A stretch of DNA of 64,000 nucleotides from Serripes groenlandicus. Taxonomy: Eukaryota > Mollusca > Bivalvia > Cardiida > Cardiidae. Of this stretch, positions 41,350 to 52,791 are shown piece by piece. Positions within the stretch are counted from its first letter, which is position 1, and the number at the start of each line of letters is the position of its first letter. The translations under genes and the position numbers were made by a program. The notes below the pieces were generated by a model. The model was given only the letters and a program-made list of their open reading frames with translations. It ran no database searches and was not told the DNA's origin. The stretch lies in assembly GCA_031761405.1 (NCBI GenBank), contig JASEVX010000085.1, positions 186,001 through 250,000 on the forward strand, given 5' to 3'.

Positions 41350-41429
41350 TAAGATGATTTCATGTATGTCACAGAAAACTGTAGAAATAAGATAATGTTA
41401 GTTTTCTGGGAGTTACCAAATCATCTTAT
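41350..41429. mobile_element. Short palindromic MITE, relative of 40875-41037
   Basis: 'taagatgatttcatgtatgt' with 'cacagaaaact' on the left; 'agttttctgggagttaccaa' and 'atcatctta' on the right. Nearly the whole 80 bases fold back. Confidence 0.75.
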
Positions 41430-41521
41430 TTCCATAAACAGCATTTATATCACTTTTAAAAGCACTCAATAAATATACTGATTGTGTATGCATTGTATAT
41501 GCCTCATTGAACTGAGTATTT

Positions 41522-41795
41522 TTGTCCCCCGCTTTTAGCGAAAGCTGGGGACTATTATTTCTCATTCGTCCGTCAGTCCGTCCGTCAGTCCGTCAGTCCG
41601 TCCGTCAGTCACGCTGTCACAAAAACTTTAACCTTGGTCATAACTTCTGAACCGTAATAGGTACTGCTTTCATATTTCACATGTGTATTCCTTGTGACAA
41701 CCCCTTTCCATCAATACCAATGTTTGTGACCTTGACCCTGGCGGGGGACCATAATTCTCTGAATTTACTTGTTTATAACAGTTATGTACATTTTA
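41522..41795 (+). repeat. Interspersed element beginning 'ttgtcccccgctttta'
   Basis: 'tgtcccccgcttttagcgaa' plus 'agctggggac', then a GTCC/GTCA repeat, 'actttaaccttggtcataac', 'atttcacatgtgtattcctt', and near the end 'cctggcgggggaccataatt'. The ends are GTCCCCCGC and GCGGGGGAC, inverted. Its centre is shared with 37562-37830. Confidence 0.65.
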
Positions 41796-42183
41796 TCTCA
41801 CCACAGTTTGTATATGACACCCAACCTTAAAATAGGTATACATGTAATATAGTTGTATTTACGATTCTAACTGACATGATGCACATGAACGGGTCCGTTT
41901 TTAAAATCTCGAAATCTTAGAGAAAAGTATAATTTTTGAGTGTGTACTCTTGTGTAACATGTTTGTGGTTAATCCCAAACCCATTCAGCTCCTTATTTTT
42001 AGAAAAATAGATTTGAACTTTTTTTACATGAATTTCTTCCCTCTGGATAGAAATGCCACTTTAACTTCCTGATGACTCAATTTCTGCATAAATGCCCCTG
42101 TTATTAAAGACCACCTGTGAACAAAGACCAGTGTGTTCTCTTCCCATGGGCAGTCTTTACACACAGGTTTGACTTTATGTTAA

Positions 42184-42405
42184 CCCTTTCCCTCATACGA
42201 CCATTCTGCAGCAGACGACTTTGAACATATTTTGTCAAAAATTGGAATATCTCTATAATTGAATGGATAACCTATGACTAAAAGTGGAAAACATTGTGGC
42301 AAAAGGAGAAATTGCTCGTTTTGAGCAATTTCTTCTTTGGTCACTATGTTTTCAAAAAGCCGTCTGCTGCAGAGGCGTCAGAAAGCGTCTATATGAGGGA
42401 AAGGG
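42184..42405 (-). mobile_element. CCCTTTCCC palindromic MITE, complete reference copy
   Basis: TTAA at 42180-42183 and 42406-42409. Outer inverted ends CCCTTTCCCTCATACGAC and 'atatgagggaaaggg'. Next inward, 'ctgcagcagacgactttgaa' pairs with 'agccgtctgctgcagag'. At the centre is a perfect dyad, 'agaaattgctcg' plus 'ttttgagcaatttct'. At 222 bases it has no coding capacity. CCCT ends and TTAA targets are those of piggyBac elements, so it is probably a non-autonomous piggyBac relative; this is inference. Confidence 0.93.
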
Positions 42406-42920
42406 TTAAATATACTTAAACGCATCTTATGCCAAAAAATGGAAGTTGTACCCCAATATTACTTTAAATGATCTCAAAGGGGAGGCCCCAAATGGCTAGA
42501 TGCTGCTCAAATATAAAACACATGATGTTAAAAATATAAAATTATAATTAAAAGTCGCAGATAAATAGCATTCAGGAAATTTCAACCAGCTAAACATATT
42601 TAAAGAGCCTGGAGAAAATATTAAGTTTTTACAAATGAATGTATGGTTTTAAGATGGAGAAGATAACCTTTTGAGAGAAAGAGACTCTGTTCTTAAAACT
42701 AACTGTATTTCTTTCCTTTAATGGTTGACATGGAAATTTGGGAAAGACGGCTAACGCCTTAGCAGTCAAGTTGAGTCAACCATTGAAAACATCCATAATT
42801 GTAAAAAAAGATAAATGAAAAAATGCTCGTAACAGGATACATCTGTAAAAGTATCATTTCATGTGAAGATGATTATAAACTGACAAGTAAAGTTATTGTG
42901 CTTTGACATTTGAGCTGTTA
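42406..42920. other. Intergenic, nothing recognised
   Basis: AT-rich; no open frame with protein similarity, no repeat boundaries. Confidence 0.4.
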
Positions 42921-43153
42921 CAGGAGAAAACCAACATTGTGGACTATGCGTCGAGTATCGATCAGGATCCAGCTAACCCAGACAGACATTTTTCACCTTA
43001 GTTGATTTACTGTTTCAGGAATCATTACTTTATATCTCTATCCCCCTGAGACATAAATAAAGTGTCGGCCCGGATTAGCCTGCATGGATTGCACAAGCTG
43101 ATCTGGGTTGATACATAACGCTAAGTCCATTAATATTGGTTTTCTTGTGGAAC
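42921..43153. mobile_element. MITE with 'agaaaaccaacattgtgg' inverted ends
   Basis: 'caggagaaaaccaacattgt' at the left and 'attaatattggttttcttgt' at the right. The interior dyads are 'gatcaggatccagc' and 'ggcccggattagcctgcatg', 'gcacaagctgatctggg'. Same family as 20219-20459. A G run of about 22 follows at 43174-43195. Confidence 0.65.
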
Positions 43154-43423
43154 TACAAGCTATAATTTGGTGGTGGGGGGGGGGGGGGGGGGGGGTATTT
43201 TTTAATTAAAATTAGTGCCCAAAAAATAATTAAAATATAATAGGTGGTACCCTGAAAATTGGAGGTCGTTCCTCCACCTAGACATTTTTTCCTGAAACAG
43301 CCCCTATACAAATTTTCATAAATTTTTAACATGGACATAATATGTACAGTAAAGGCTCATCTGGGTCCTTACTGTTCTCACATGCAATACCACCCTTTTA
43401 CCTTGTGTCTGGTTGCATGAGAT

Positions 43424-43530
43424 TTTATGCTGCTTTCAACACTTTCTCAGTTAAATCACAACATTTCCTGGGTAGCTTATTAGAACCACTGGGTCATTTA
43501 TCCTGACACCAGTGAGTTGGTCGTTATCCA
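43424..43530 (-). repeat. SINE family 2, 3' part, reverse orientation
   Basis: 'ttttatgctgctttcaacac', 'tttcctgggtagcttattag' and 'tttatcctgacaccagtgag'; the head side is lost. Confidence 0.65.
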
Positions 43531-43917
43531 CTTGGGTTGTGGGGCTTGCTTACATATGCCAATGTATGGAATTTTTATTGTGTGATAATCAGTTGCTGTG
43601 ATTGAAATTATAAGTTAGTCCCTTTTATAGTCATATTGTATTTCATGCTTAAAATATATAACACAAGAAGTCATAATACAAGTATAGGTAACCCTTCTGT
43701 CAAGAATTTCAAACTGGGTCAAAGTTGAAAGATTTGGTTTCTTTGCTCTTTGTTTTACTTCTCCTTGCATTGACCCTTATGTTTAGTTCACAGTTTGTAA
43801 CCTGGCACTAGTTATTCTCGTTTATTTATCTACCTAGGTAGTATTTTCAATCCCGTCCAAATATGTTAGAACTATATCTTGAGATGAATATTTCCTATAC
43901 ACTTTGTACCATAACTT

Positions 43918-44107
43918 GACCCTTTGCATATAATAAAGATGCTTCCTTATGTCTCTGCAGCAGAGGATTTCCTAAAACACTGGCAAAAGGAGACTTTGCT
44001 CAACCCTACACAATAATTATAAATTCATATCAAGAGGTTTTTCGCAAATTTGTTTAAATGTTTTCAAAGGCGACTGCTGCAGATGTGTTGTATGTGGGAA
44101 AGAGTTA
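43918..44107 (+). mobile_element. Degenerate CCCTTTCCC MITE
   Basis: 'accctttgcatataataaag', 'tgtctctgcagcagaggatt', 'ggcgactgctgcagatgtgt' and 'tgtatgtgggaaagagttaa'; the central hairpin is lost. Confidence 0.65.
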
Positions 44108-44486
44108 AGGGGAAGGGGTTTATTATGTACATGTATGAAAGTACTCTATATATTTGTCAGAAGTTCTTTGTGTTATATGAATCTCCAAAAATTATAAAAA
44201 TGTATAAAAATGTAGGATACAATATTGTTTCAAGTTTCCACATTGACCCTGACAATTTAAACATGTGCTTTGTTCTTGTAGCATATTTTGCAATATATTT
44301 CTTATTTATGTACATGTATAAATATATTTAAATGCAGTCACTTTTTGACAGAATGGGGTATTCAAATATACCATTTTATATTTGCCCCCAATTTGTTTTG
44401 CCTTGCCTTTCTTCAAAGGTTTTTGACCTAGAATTGTGATACTTTATGGAAATATTTGTCATTACCTGCAGTCAATGTATGAGCCG

Positions 44487-44596
44487 AATCACAAGAAATC
44501 CAACATTATGGACTCAGTGTAAATTATTGATCCGGATCAGCCTAACCATGTCGCGCAGGCTATCCCGAACAGACACTTTTCACCATCTAATCAATT
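44487..44596. mobile_element. Half copy of the 'aaccaacatt' MITE
   Basis: 'cacaagaaatccaacattat', 'ggactcagtgtaaattattg', 'atccggatcagcctaacc' match the left half of 42921-43153. Confidence 0.5.
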
Positions 44597-44748
44597 ATAC
44601 TAGAGTAATGGTCCCTTGACATGATAGCACGGTACACAAGTTGGGACAATCATGTCCTAGTGACAATATAAGTCACCCTTCTTATTGTACACAATATGTG
44701 ACATCCATGTTCTAACCCTTCTTATTCCATGTTCTATGGGCACATTTC

Positions 44749-45455
44749 TAGTAGCCCTTATTGTATGTTCACATTTCTGGTAGCCCTTATTCCATGTTCT
44801 TTGGGCACATTTATAGTAGCCCTTAGTCCATGTTCAATGTTCACATTTCTAGTAGCCCTTATTCCATGTTCAATGTTCACATTCTAGTAGCCCTTATTCC
44901 ATGTTCTTTGGGCACATTTATAGTAGCTCTTATTCCATGTTCAATGTTCACATTCTAGTAGCCCTTATTCCATGTTCAATGGGCACAGTTCTAGTAGCTC
45001 TTATTCCGTGTTCAATGTTCACATTCTAGTAGCCCTTATTCCATGTTCTTTGGGTACATTTCTAGTAGCCCTTATTCCATGTTCAATGGGCACAGTTTAG
45101 TAGCTCTTATTCCATGTTCTTTGGGTACAGTTCTAGTAGCCCTTATTCCATGTTCTTTGGGTACATTTCTAGTAGCCCTTATTCCATGTTCAATGGGCAC
45201 AGTTCTAGTAGCTCTTATTCCATGTTCTTTGGGTACATTTCTAGTAGCCCTTATTCCATGTTCAATGTTCACATCTTCAATGGGCACAGTAGCTCTTATT
45301 CCATGTTCAATGGGCACAGTTCTAGTAGCTCTTATTCCATGTTCAATGTTCACATTTATAGTAGCCCTTATTCCATGTGTACATTTATAGTAGCCTTTAT
45401 TCCATGTGTACATTTATAGTAGCCCTTATTCCATGTTCTTCCGGCACATATCTAG
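44749..45455. repeat. Minisatellite, about 36-bp unit
   Basis: Roughly 20 units built from 'agtagcccttattccatgtt' followed by 'caatgggcacagttct' or 'ctttgggtacatttct'. Two spacer types (GGGCACA and GTTCACA) alternate without strict order, which suggests repeated unequal exchange. Because 36 is a multiple of three, long frames stay open on both strands (for example VALIPCSMGT repeats). They lack start context or conservation signs and are treated as non-coding. Confidence 0.9.
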
Positions 45456-45702
45456 TAGCTCCTCTTATTATACACAAGTTGAGACATCTATGTTTCCCTT
45501 TTACATTTACTTTTATATAATCATAATACATTTATAGCCAAATATAAACTGTTATATCACCTATATATTTTATCATCAATAGTGCTTTTTATGTTTTTGT
45601 CTCGTTTTAGTGTTGTTAGTCAGTAAGGCAGGGAGACGATGAGAGATCACCATTCCACTGTCTTTCCATCAAAGCTGGACATAACTGGTTATATTATCTG
45701 AT

Positions 45703-45920
45703 ATGTGACCGCCTCATTGGTGTAGTGATAAAAACCTCTGCGGGAGGTCGTGGGTTTAACTGGGAGTGTTGGCTTCCCTACTGGGTGCTCAGGGTTAGCA
45801 TTACGACTGACTGGCTGGTGTCAGGATAAATGCACCAGTAAGTAGTACTGGTAACTTATCCAGGAAAAAGTGTATGATCATAAACGAAAGTAGCGTAAAA
45901 CACCAAACATTCAATCAATT
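45703..45920 (+). repeat. SINE family 2, internally shortened
   Basis: 'accgcctcattggtgtagtg', 'ggaggtcgtgggtttaactg', 'ggttagcattacgactgact', 'ggctggtgtcaggataaatg', then 'aaagtagcgtaaaacaccaa' and a CAAT tail. Part of the body between head and GGTTAGC is deleted. Confidence 0.75.
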
Positions 45921-46698
45921 ATCTGTTATGTATTCCTGGCGGTGACATGTGTTCTTTTGAACTTTTTTTTTTAAATAATTGTATAAATTCCCATATACCT
46001 GGTGCTTTTGCATAGTTGCATCTTCTTTTACTTATTGTTATGTCAATATATACATTTGTTGCTAGGTTTTGATTGTTCTTGTTTTGATCTGTTATGAAAG
46101 CATATCAATGTATGGCTAGAGTAAAGCTAATAAAAAAAATAAAATCTAATGTTGTTTATGATCTTCTTTTATTGTGAATCAGTTTTATTGCAAACCCAAT
46201 ACATTTCAGCTTTCAGCGGACATAATGTGGTTCCCTAGCCTAATACTAATAAGTCACAAAGGGATCATGAAAGAGTGTATTGTTCTGATAACAAAACTCA
46301 TATTGTTGAAAGCAGCAAATACTATTCTACAGTCATGGTGGAATAACTTTGGGGCAAAGCACATATCTTAGCCTAGTAATGATAAGTTGCCATGGTTTCA
46401 CAGTAAAGTGCACTGTTTGATACTGTTACTCTCTCTTTTGAAAGCAGCAAATACTAGCTTCAGAAGTCATGAAAATGTCAAGACAAAAGTCTTATAGTAG
46501 AACTGTTTACTCCACACATGACCAAATGTAGTCACATAATTGTTTGTAGCAAATGGGTAATAAATAATAACGACTTGTACACAAATGATTATTATCTCCT
46601 CACGACAAGGGTTCATCAGGCTCTGTATCATTTCCTTTTTTATATGCGATCGTATTAGTTTTACCTGCGGCGTACGGGCGGGCGACGTCCAGTATGTT
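45921..46698. other. Intergenic lead-in to the 161-bp satellite
   Basis: 46330-46395 has 'cagtcatggtggaataactt' and 'ttagcctagtaatg', a remnant of SINE family 3. From about 46600, 'ctcctcacgacaagggttca' and 'gcggcgtacgggcgggcgac' form a GC-richer lead-in to the tandem units, probably part of the same element. Confidence 0.4.
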
Positions 46699-47645
46699 GT
46701 CAGCTCAATAACTTTAGAATCCTTTGTCCAATCATCACCAAATTTGATCAGAATGTGTATTGGGATAATATGATGGGACAAGTTTGATAACTAGCCATAT
46801 CGCTTAAGTCAATCGAGAGTAATCGCCCTTTAATTACAGAAATTACCCAAAATTGGTCTTGTCAGCTCAATGACTTTAGAAGCCTTTGTCCATTCATCAC
46901 TAAATTTAGTCAGAATGTGTATTTGCATTATATTTGGACAAGTTCGATAACTAGCCATATCGCTTTAGTCAATCAAGAGTTATCGCCCTTTAATTATAGA
47001 AATTACCTAAAATTGGTCTTGTCAGCTCAATAACTTTAGAAGCCTTTTTCCAATCATCACCAAATTTTTTCAGAATGTGTATTGGCAAAATATCTCGGAA
47101 CAAGTTCGATAACCAGCTATATTGCTTTAGTCAATCAAGAGTTATTGCCCTTTAATTATAGAAATTACCTAAAATTAGTCTTGTCAGCTCAATAACTTTA
47201 GAAGCCTTTGTCCAATCATCACCAAATTTAGTCAGAATGTGAACTGGTAAAATATCTCGGACAAGTTTGATAACTAGCCATATCACTTTAGTCAATTGAG
47301 AGTTATTGCTCTTTAATTATAGAAATTACCTAAAATTGGTCTCGTCAGCTCAATAACTTTAGGAGCCTTTGTCTAATCATCACCAAATTTGGTCAGAATG
47401 TGTATTGGCGTAATATCTCGGACAAGTTTGATAACTAGTCATATTGCTTAAGTCGATAGAGAGTTTCTGCCCTTTAATTATAGAAATTACCTTAAATTGG
47501 TCTTGTCAGCTAAATAACTTGTGAAGCCTTTATCTGATCATCACCAAATTTAGACAATATGTTGATGGGCAGAATATCTTGGTCAGGTTTGATAACTTAC
47601 AACGTTATCTTAGTCACTACAAAATTATATCCCTCGAAATGGCCA
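46699..47645. repeat. Six tandem units of about 161 bp
   Basis: Units begin 'gtcagctcaataactttaga' at 46699, 46861, 47021, 47183, 47344 and 47505 (spacings 160-162). They contain 'ccaatcatcaccaaattt', 'cagaatgtgtattgg', 'gacaagtttgataactagcc' and 'gccctttaattatagaaatt'. The last unit decays at its end. The following 'tttgtgacatttggcgctct' may close the element. Regular period, no coding. Confidence 0.92.
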
Positions 47646-47777
47646 AAACTGTACTAACAGTGTCCGCTCTCTAAGTTTGTTGATTATCACTATACTTGGT
47701 CTCAAAAAACCAGGACGAGCGTATTTTGTGACATTTGGCGCTCTTGTTGATTGTAATGTTCAAAAGCATCCCTTTTT

Positions 47778-48085
47778 TTAGCTCACCTGAGCTTTGCTCA
47801 AGGCGAGTTATTGTGATCACCTTTTGTCCAGCGTCCGGCAACTTCTTCTCCTCAGTAACCAGTGGGTCAATTGGGATGAAACTTCACAGAAAGGCTTTCA
47901 AAAGCCAAGGTCACAGTGACTTAATTAGTGTCCCAATGTAGTCCTGGCTCAAGCTACTTCATTTTTCCCCCTGATTGTTATGAAAATCAATACATATTTA
48001 AACCAGTTACCCATCTTGTAAGAAGATGTGCCTAACTGAAAGGTGAGGGTGACGGCGACTTAATTTGTGTCCCAACGATGTCATT
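47778..48085 (-). repeat. Terminal part of a 'caagagggccatga' family element
   Basis: 'tagctcacctgagctttgct' and 'caaggcgagttattgtgatc', then 'ttttgtccagcgtccggc', is the hairpin end in reverse orientation, followed by 'ggtcacagtgacttaattag' repeated as 'ggtgacggcgacttaatttg'. Confidence 0.65.
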
Positions 48086-48114
48086 GCTCTAGCAACTTGC
48101 TCATCAGATGTTAA

Positions 48115-48336
48115 CCCTTTCCCTCATATAAACGCTTTCGGACGCCTCTGCAGCAGACGGCTTTTTGAAAACATAGTGACAAAAGAAGAAATTGCACAAA
48201 ACGTGCAATTTCTCCTTTTGCCACAATGTTTTCCACTTTTAGTCATAGGTTATACATTCAATTATGGAGATTTTCTATGTTTTGACAAAATACGTTTAAA
48301 GTCGTCTGCTGCAGAATTGTTATATGAGGGAAAGGG
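48115..48336 (+). mobile_element. CCCTTTCCC palindromic MITE, complete
   Basis: TTAA at 48111-48114 and 48337-48340, orientation A, hairpin 'agaaattgcacaaaacgtgc' intact. It sits inside sequence continuing the 'cttaatt' repeat on both sides. Confidence 0.93.
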
Positions 48337-49431
48337 TTAATGAATATTAAACGTTGGATCGCATTCTACCAACCTAGGTCAAAGTCAAAGTGACTTAATT
48401 ATGCATGTATGAAACAAAATCGTCCTTCTAGCATATTCATTTGTGGACAGAATTCCTCCATTCTTCATACACAGGTTCAGTGTCAAGAGAGCTAATCCAG
48501 GTTGACGTTTCACTGACCTAGATTACAAGGTCAATGTTCAATGTCATATTAACTATGATAAGTCTCTACAAAATGACGTTTACGCTCCAATACTCTCATT
48601 CGTATAAATATTTCCTTCATAATTCAAACAAAGGTTCAGTGTCAAGAGAGCTTGGATGGGTTCTCATTAAATTGATTAAGGTTAAGTAGAAGAAGTTTTT
48701 TTAAAAGAGTTGTTTACAAGTAGGAAAATGTGAATGTACCGACAGGGATAATGAGTGATAAATTCAAAATTAAATACACTAGTGATCTAATAACCTCTTT
48801 AATTAGACTAAAACAGTATAATTATTTTCAGCTTTAATTCAGAAAGACTTAATCATGTCAAGATTCTTATCTCAAATAACAATAGCTGTCCATAAGACAG
48901 CACACTCGACTATTCTAATTGTTTGCCAATAAAACACAACTTTTGTCAATAAAAAGCAACAAACAACTCTTTTGAGTCTGCAAGTTTAAACTAAAAAAGT
49001 GTTACATGAGTAAAATAATAAATGAAGTGACTGTAATAGCCCCTGAAGAAATGAGTGAAATTTTAAGTCAATATCGTTAGTGGTTACTGACATATGTCCA
49101 TGATAGTATCTTGCATGCAAAACTTTAACCAAAATTACTAAGTCCAAAAAGGGGCATAATTGTGTCAAAATCTGATGTAGAGTTTTGGGACTTGTCCTGC
49201 AAGTTCAGTTGATGATGTCCAATAAGTGTGTGAAGTTTCAAAGCAAAAGCATCTGTGGTTTGGCAGAAAAAGCCTTGCATGCAAAACTTTAACAAAATTT
49301 TCAAAGTCAAACAAGGGCCATAATTTGTTCTAAATTCTTTCTCGAGTTATCTAACTTGACTTTCTAACGCCCCTGAAGACATAAATGAAGTTCAAATCAA
49401 TATAATTAGTGGTTACTGAGAAATGAATGAA

Positions 49432-49590
49432 TGAATGTATATTGTTTTATGGCGCATCGACAGCTAAGGTCATGTAGCGCGCAACTAAATTTAATTATTC
49501 ATGATCCCTGGGTAAACAAACCAGTACTAGGCTAGAAAATGTGCCTTGCCCAAGGGCACTCCACCATGACCGTAGTGCCGCGACTGGGTC
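49432..49590 (-). repeat. SINE family 3, head-truncated, with 16-base target duplication
   Basis: Tail, body and part of the head ('gaccgtagtgccgcgactgg') are present. The sequence CTGAGAAATGAATGAA is at 49416-49431 and again at 49591-49606. It provides an uninterrupted version of the body that is split at 39588. Confidence 0.9.
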
Positions 49591-49688
49591 CTGAGAAATG
49601 AATGAAGTTTCAAGTCAATATCGTTAGTGGTTACCGAGATATCTCCATGTATCTTACATGTAAAATTTTAACCAAATGTCTAACCTTA

Positions 49689-51085
49689 ACAAGAGGGCAA
49701 AGATGGCCCTAAATCGATCACCTGAATGATAGTAAATTAAGGCAAATATTTAACTGCAAATATCTGTGAAAATTTAATCAGGAGTTCAAATGAAACTGCA
49801 AGGAGTGAACACTCAGTTAAATAAATAGTTTATCAGTAAAAGCCATTTGTATCTTGAAATCTAACAAGAACTTTAATAAGAATGGAATTATAAAGTTTTG
49901 TCATTTTGCACCTTTCCTGATGCGGCTTTGCTGCCCTGTTTGTCAACGAAATCAATATGGCTTCAATAGTTTTTGTAGAGTCACTCAAAGAACATTTCTG
50001 CCAAATTATCTTGGAATCTGACAAATGGATTATGGAGATGGAGGTTTTTAAAGTTTGGGTATTTTTCTCAATTTCTGATGCCGCAGCAACTAAAGTTCTA
50101 CACAGAATGTAAGTCTTTGAACAATTTTGAAAGAGGATCATCAAAGAAACATTCCTGTGAAGTAACGTTGAAATTGGTCGAGTGGAATGGTAGGAGTTGT
50201 CATTTGTAGCTAAAAGTTCAATTTACCCCTTTTGTGATGATGCGAGGTTGCTATGATTTTGAAACCAATCAATACGGCTTGAAAAAATCAAGTAGAGGAT
50301 CACTGAAGTAAGATTCCTATTCAATTTTCTTAATATCAGACAAGGACTTAAAATAAAATGGAATTTCTAAATTTTGCCCCTTTTCTGATGCCTCCTGACT
50401 GCCATGTTTTCAACCAAACAGTATGCCTTGAACAATCTTTGTAGAGGGTCACCCAAGGAACATTTCTACTAAACTATATTGGAATCTGACATGCAGATTC
50501 AGAAAAGAAGATTTTTAAAGTTTGGACATTTTTCCCCCTTTCTGATGCCGCAGCAACCAAAGATATCAATGGAATTTAAATCTTAGAACAATTTTGAAAG
50601 AGGGCCACCAAAGAAACATTCCTGTGAAGTTTGGATGAAATTGGACCTGTGATTTAGGAGGAGATGATGTTTAAAGCTAAAAGTTAACAAGAGGATTTTG
50701 CCCCTTTTCTGATGCCTCCTAACTGCCATGTTTTTCAACCAAACAGTATGCCTTGAACAATCTTTGTAGAGTGTCACCCAAGGAACATTTCTACCAAACT
50801 ATATTTGAATCTGACATGCAGATTCAGAGGAGAAGATTTTTAAAGTTCGGACATTTTGCCCCCTTTCTGATGCCGCAGCAACCAATTTTCTCAATGGAAT
50901 TTAAATCTTTGAACAATTTTGAAAGAGGGCCACCTAAGGAACATTCCTGTGAAGTATGGATGCAATTGGTTCTGTGGTTCAGGAGAAGATGATGTTTAAA
51001 GCTAAAAGTTAACGACGTCGGACAACAGACAGACAAAAAGTGATCAGAATAGCTTACCTTGAGCCTTTGGCCCTAGGTTATCTAA
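49689..51085 (+). repeat. 'caagagggcaaagatgg' element with terminal hairpin, nested insert
   Basis: Opens 'aacaagagggcaaagatggc' and closes 'ggacaacagacagacaaaaa' with 'agcttaccttgagcctttgg' / 'ccctaggttatct', a weak hairpin. Two long internal units (about 50330-50690 and 50700-51010) share 'tgccccttttctgatgcctc', 'accaaacagtatgccttgaa' and 'gaaagagggccacc'. Same family by its ends as 14389 and 17009. Confidence 0.75.
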
Positions 51086-51417
51086 AAAGGGGCCTTACTG
51101 TGTCAAAATCTGATAAGAGTTCAGGGCATTGTCCTGCAAGGTCATTTGATGATGTCCGATAAGTGGGTGAAGTTTTAAAGCAATGGCATCTGTGGTTTGT
51201 GAGAAAAAGCCTTGCATGCAAAACTTTAACCAAAGCTGCAACGTTGACGCACAAGTGACTGTAATAGCTCTTCATATTCCCAGTAATAGTGGAGCTTAAA
51301 ATGATTAGAATAACTTTTTTAGAATGTACCTCTTCAGTTATTGACAGTTTTATCTGAGGCTTCAATTTCAGTATTATAAATAAATTTGCTTTAAATCCTT
51401 ATTCCTGAGCGCAATAT

Positions 51418-51560
51418 GTTTTATGCTGCTTTCAACAATTTCTAAAGACACATCACCGTGTTTCCTGGGTAAGTTACCAGTACTACTTGTCCATATCCCG
51501 TTATCAGCAAGTCAGTCATAATACTAACCCCATTCTCCTGAGCACCATTACTACCATTTT
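51418..51560 (-). repeat. SINE family 2, body and tail, reverse orientation
   Basis: 'ttttatgctgctttcaacaa', 'tttcctgggtaagttaccag' and 'aagtcagtcataatactaac' in reverse family order. Confidence 0.7.
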
Positions 51561-51707
51561 CAATTTCAAAGTATCTATAATATTATATGGGAAAGGAGAG
51601 TTAAATTTGTGTATAGTTGTTAAAAGTCACTAATTTAACTACCAAAATATCTACTTGCAAGGTATTATCCTATAAAGCAAATGAAAGTGAATAAAAACTG
51701 ACTAGAA

Positions 51708-51975
51708 CTATCACTGAAGATGATAAATACCCCCTAAACAGCACCTTGACCTACACCATAACATAAGTAAAAGGGCCATATGTAAAATAGCATGCAATTG
51801 TAACCCCTTTAGGATATGCACATCTCCTCTTGGTATAGAAGCTTCATGTAAAATTTTATGGAATTCCACCCAGTGGTTTGTAAGAAATAGGCCGGACAAA
51901 ATATGGCTTCCGACCGACAGACAAACCGACACAGTGACTCCTATATACCCCCTCTTCTTCGAAGGGGGTATAATT
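51708..51975 (-). repeat. Interspersed element with one core unit and hairpin end
   Basis: 'actgaagatgataaataccc', 'agtaaaagggccat', 'atgcacatctcctcttggta', 'aggccggacaaaatatggct', 'cacagtgactcctatatacc'. It closes with the dyad 'ccccctcttcttcgaagggg'. One-unit relative of 11003-11525. Confidence 0.8.
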
Positions 51976-52369
51976 ATTAAGGACAGGTAAGGGTAACTCT
52001 ATGCTCCAAGCTAAGTTTTGGCGAGGCATAAAAACATATGTTCTTTATTTCTTATAACATTTTATGATCAAATCTATTTGAAGTTTTCACAAGCCTGAAC
52101 TCAATTCAAATATGTCTTACAATGACAAATTACAAATATCATCTCTTGCTGAAAGGTTAACGCCTTTGTACTGTCAGCCATCCCGTAAGTGGCATTCAGA
52201 ACCAGAGGTCCAGATAAGGAGCTCTTTTCATCCAACCAAACCCTATGATGTGGATACTCAAAATAACCGTCTCATTGAGACAATTCTTTTGAGTACCCGT
52301 ATCTTAGTGTTTAGAGGGTAAAATAAGGATGACAGCAGACAACATTAAAAATATCAAGGTGTAAATTAA

Positions 52370-52563
52370 CCCTTTCCCTCATATAGACGCTTTCTGACAC
52401 AGACAGCTTTTTGAAAACATAGTGACAAAAGAAGAAATTGCACAAAACGTGCAATTTCTCCATTTGCCACAATGTTTTCCACTTTTTGTCATAGGTTATC
52501 CATTCAATTATGGAGATTTTCTATGTTTTGACAAAATATGTTCAAAATCGTCTGCTGCAGAAT
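52370..52563 (+). mobile_element. CCCTTTCCC MITE with right end missing
   Basis: TTAA at 52366-52369 and a good left end and centre, but a GCCTCTGCAGC segment of the left arm is deleted. The right end stops at 'gtctgctgcagaatt' without the GAGGGAAAGGG terminus. Confidence 0.85.
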
Positions 52564-52791
52564 TAAGGATATGTTTACTATTGAAATAAGATAAAAATAT
52601 TATGGCAATATTAACTCATTTTGAGTGATTTCAATGTTTTTCAAATGTTTGAGAGAAGATACCAGTTTAATCTTTCTTGTCCCTTCCAACTTACAAATGG
52701 ATCTGCAGCAGACAACTATTGAAAACATTGTGGCAAAAGGTGAAACTATTCATGTTTTCATCTCTTTATTCAGTCTTTACTTTTTAATTAA

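Larger units (their letters stand above)
48886..51290. repeat. Nested composite: tandem-core element split by another element and a SINE
   Basis: The outer element starts 'acaatagctgtccataagac', related to 22509. Its ~140 base core ('ggggcataattgtgtcaaaa', 'tgatgatgtccaataagtgt', 'gaaaaagccttgcatgcaaa') occurs near 49135 and 49290, and again at 51090-51230. Between these lie the SINE at 49432-49590 and the element at 49689-51085, which therefore inserted later. Confidence 0.7.

Noticed and set aside
45043..45419. Repeat protein of about 115 residues
   Set aside because: Minisatellite of 36-base units; frames on both strands are open equally and there is no supporting start or splice context.
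50583..51036. Several 60-80 aa frames on both strands
   Set aside because: All fall in duplicated units of one interspersed element and differ between the copies.
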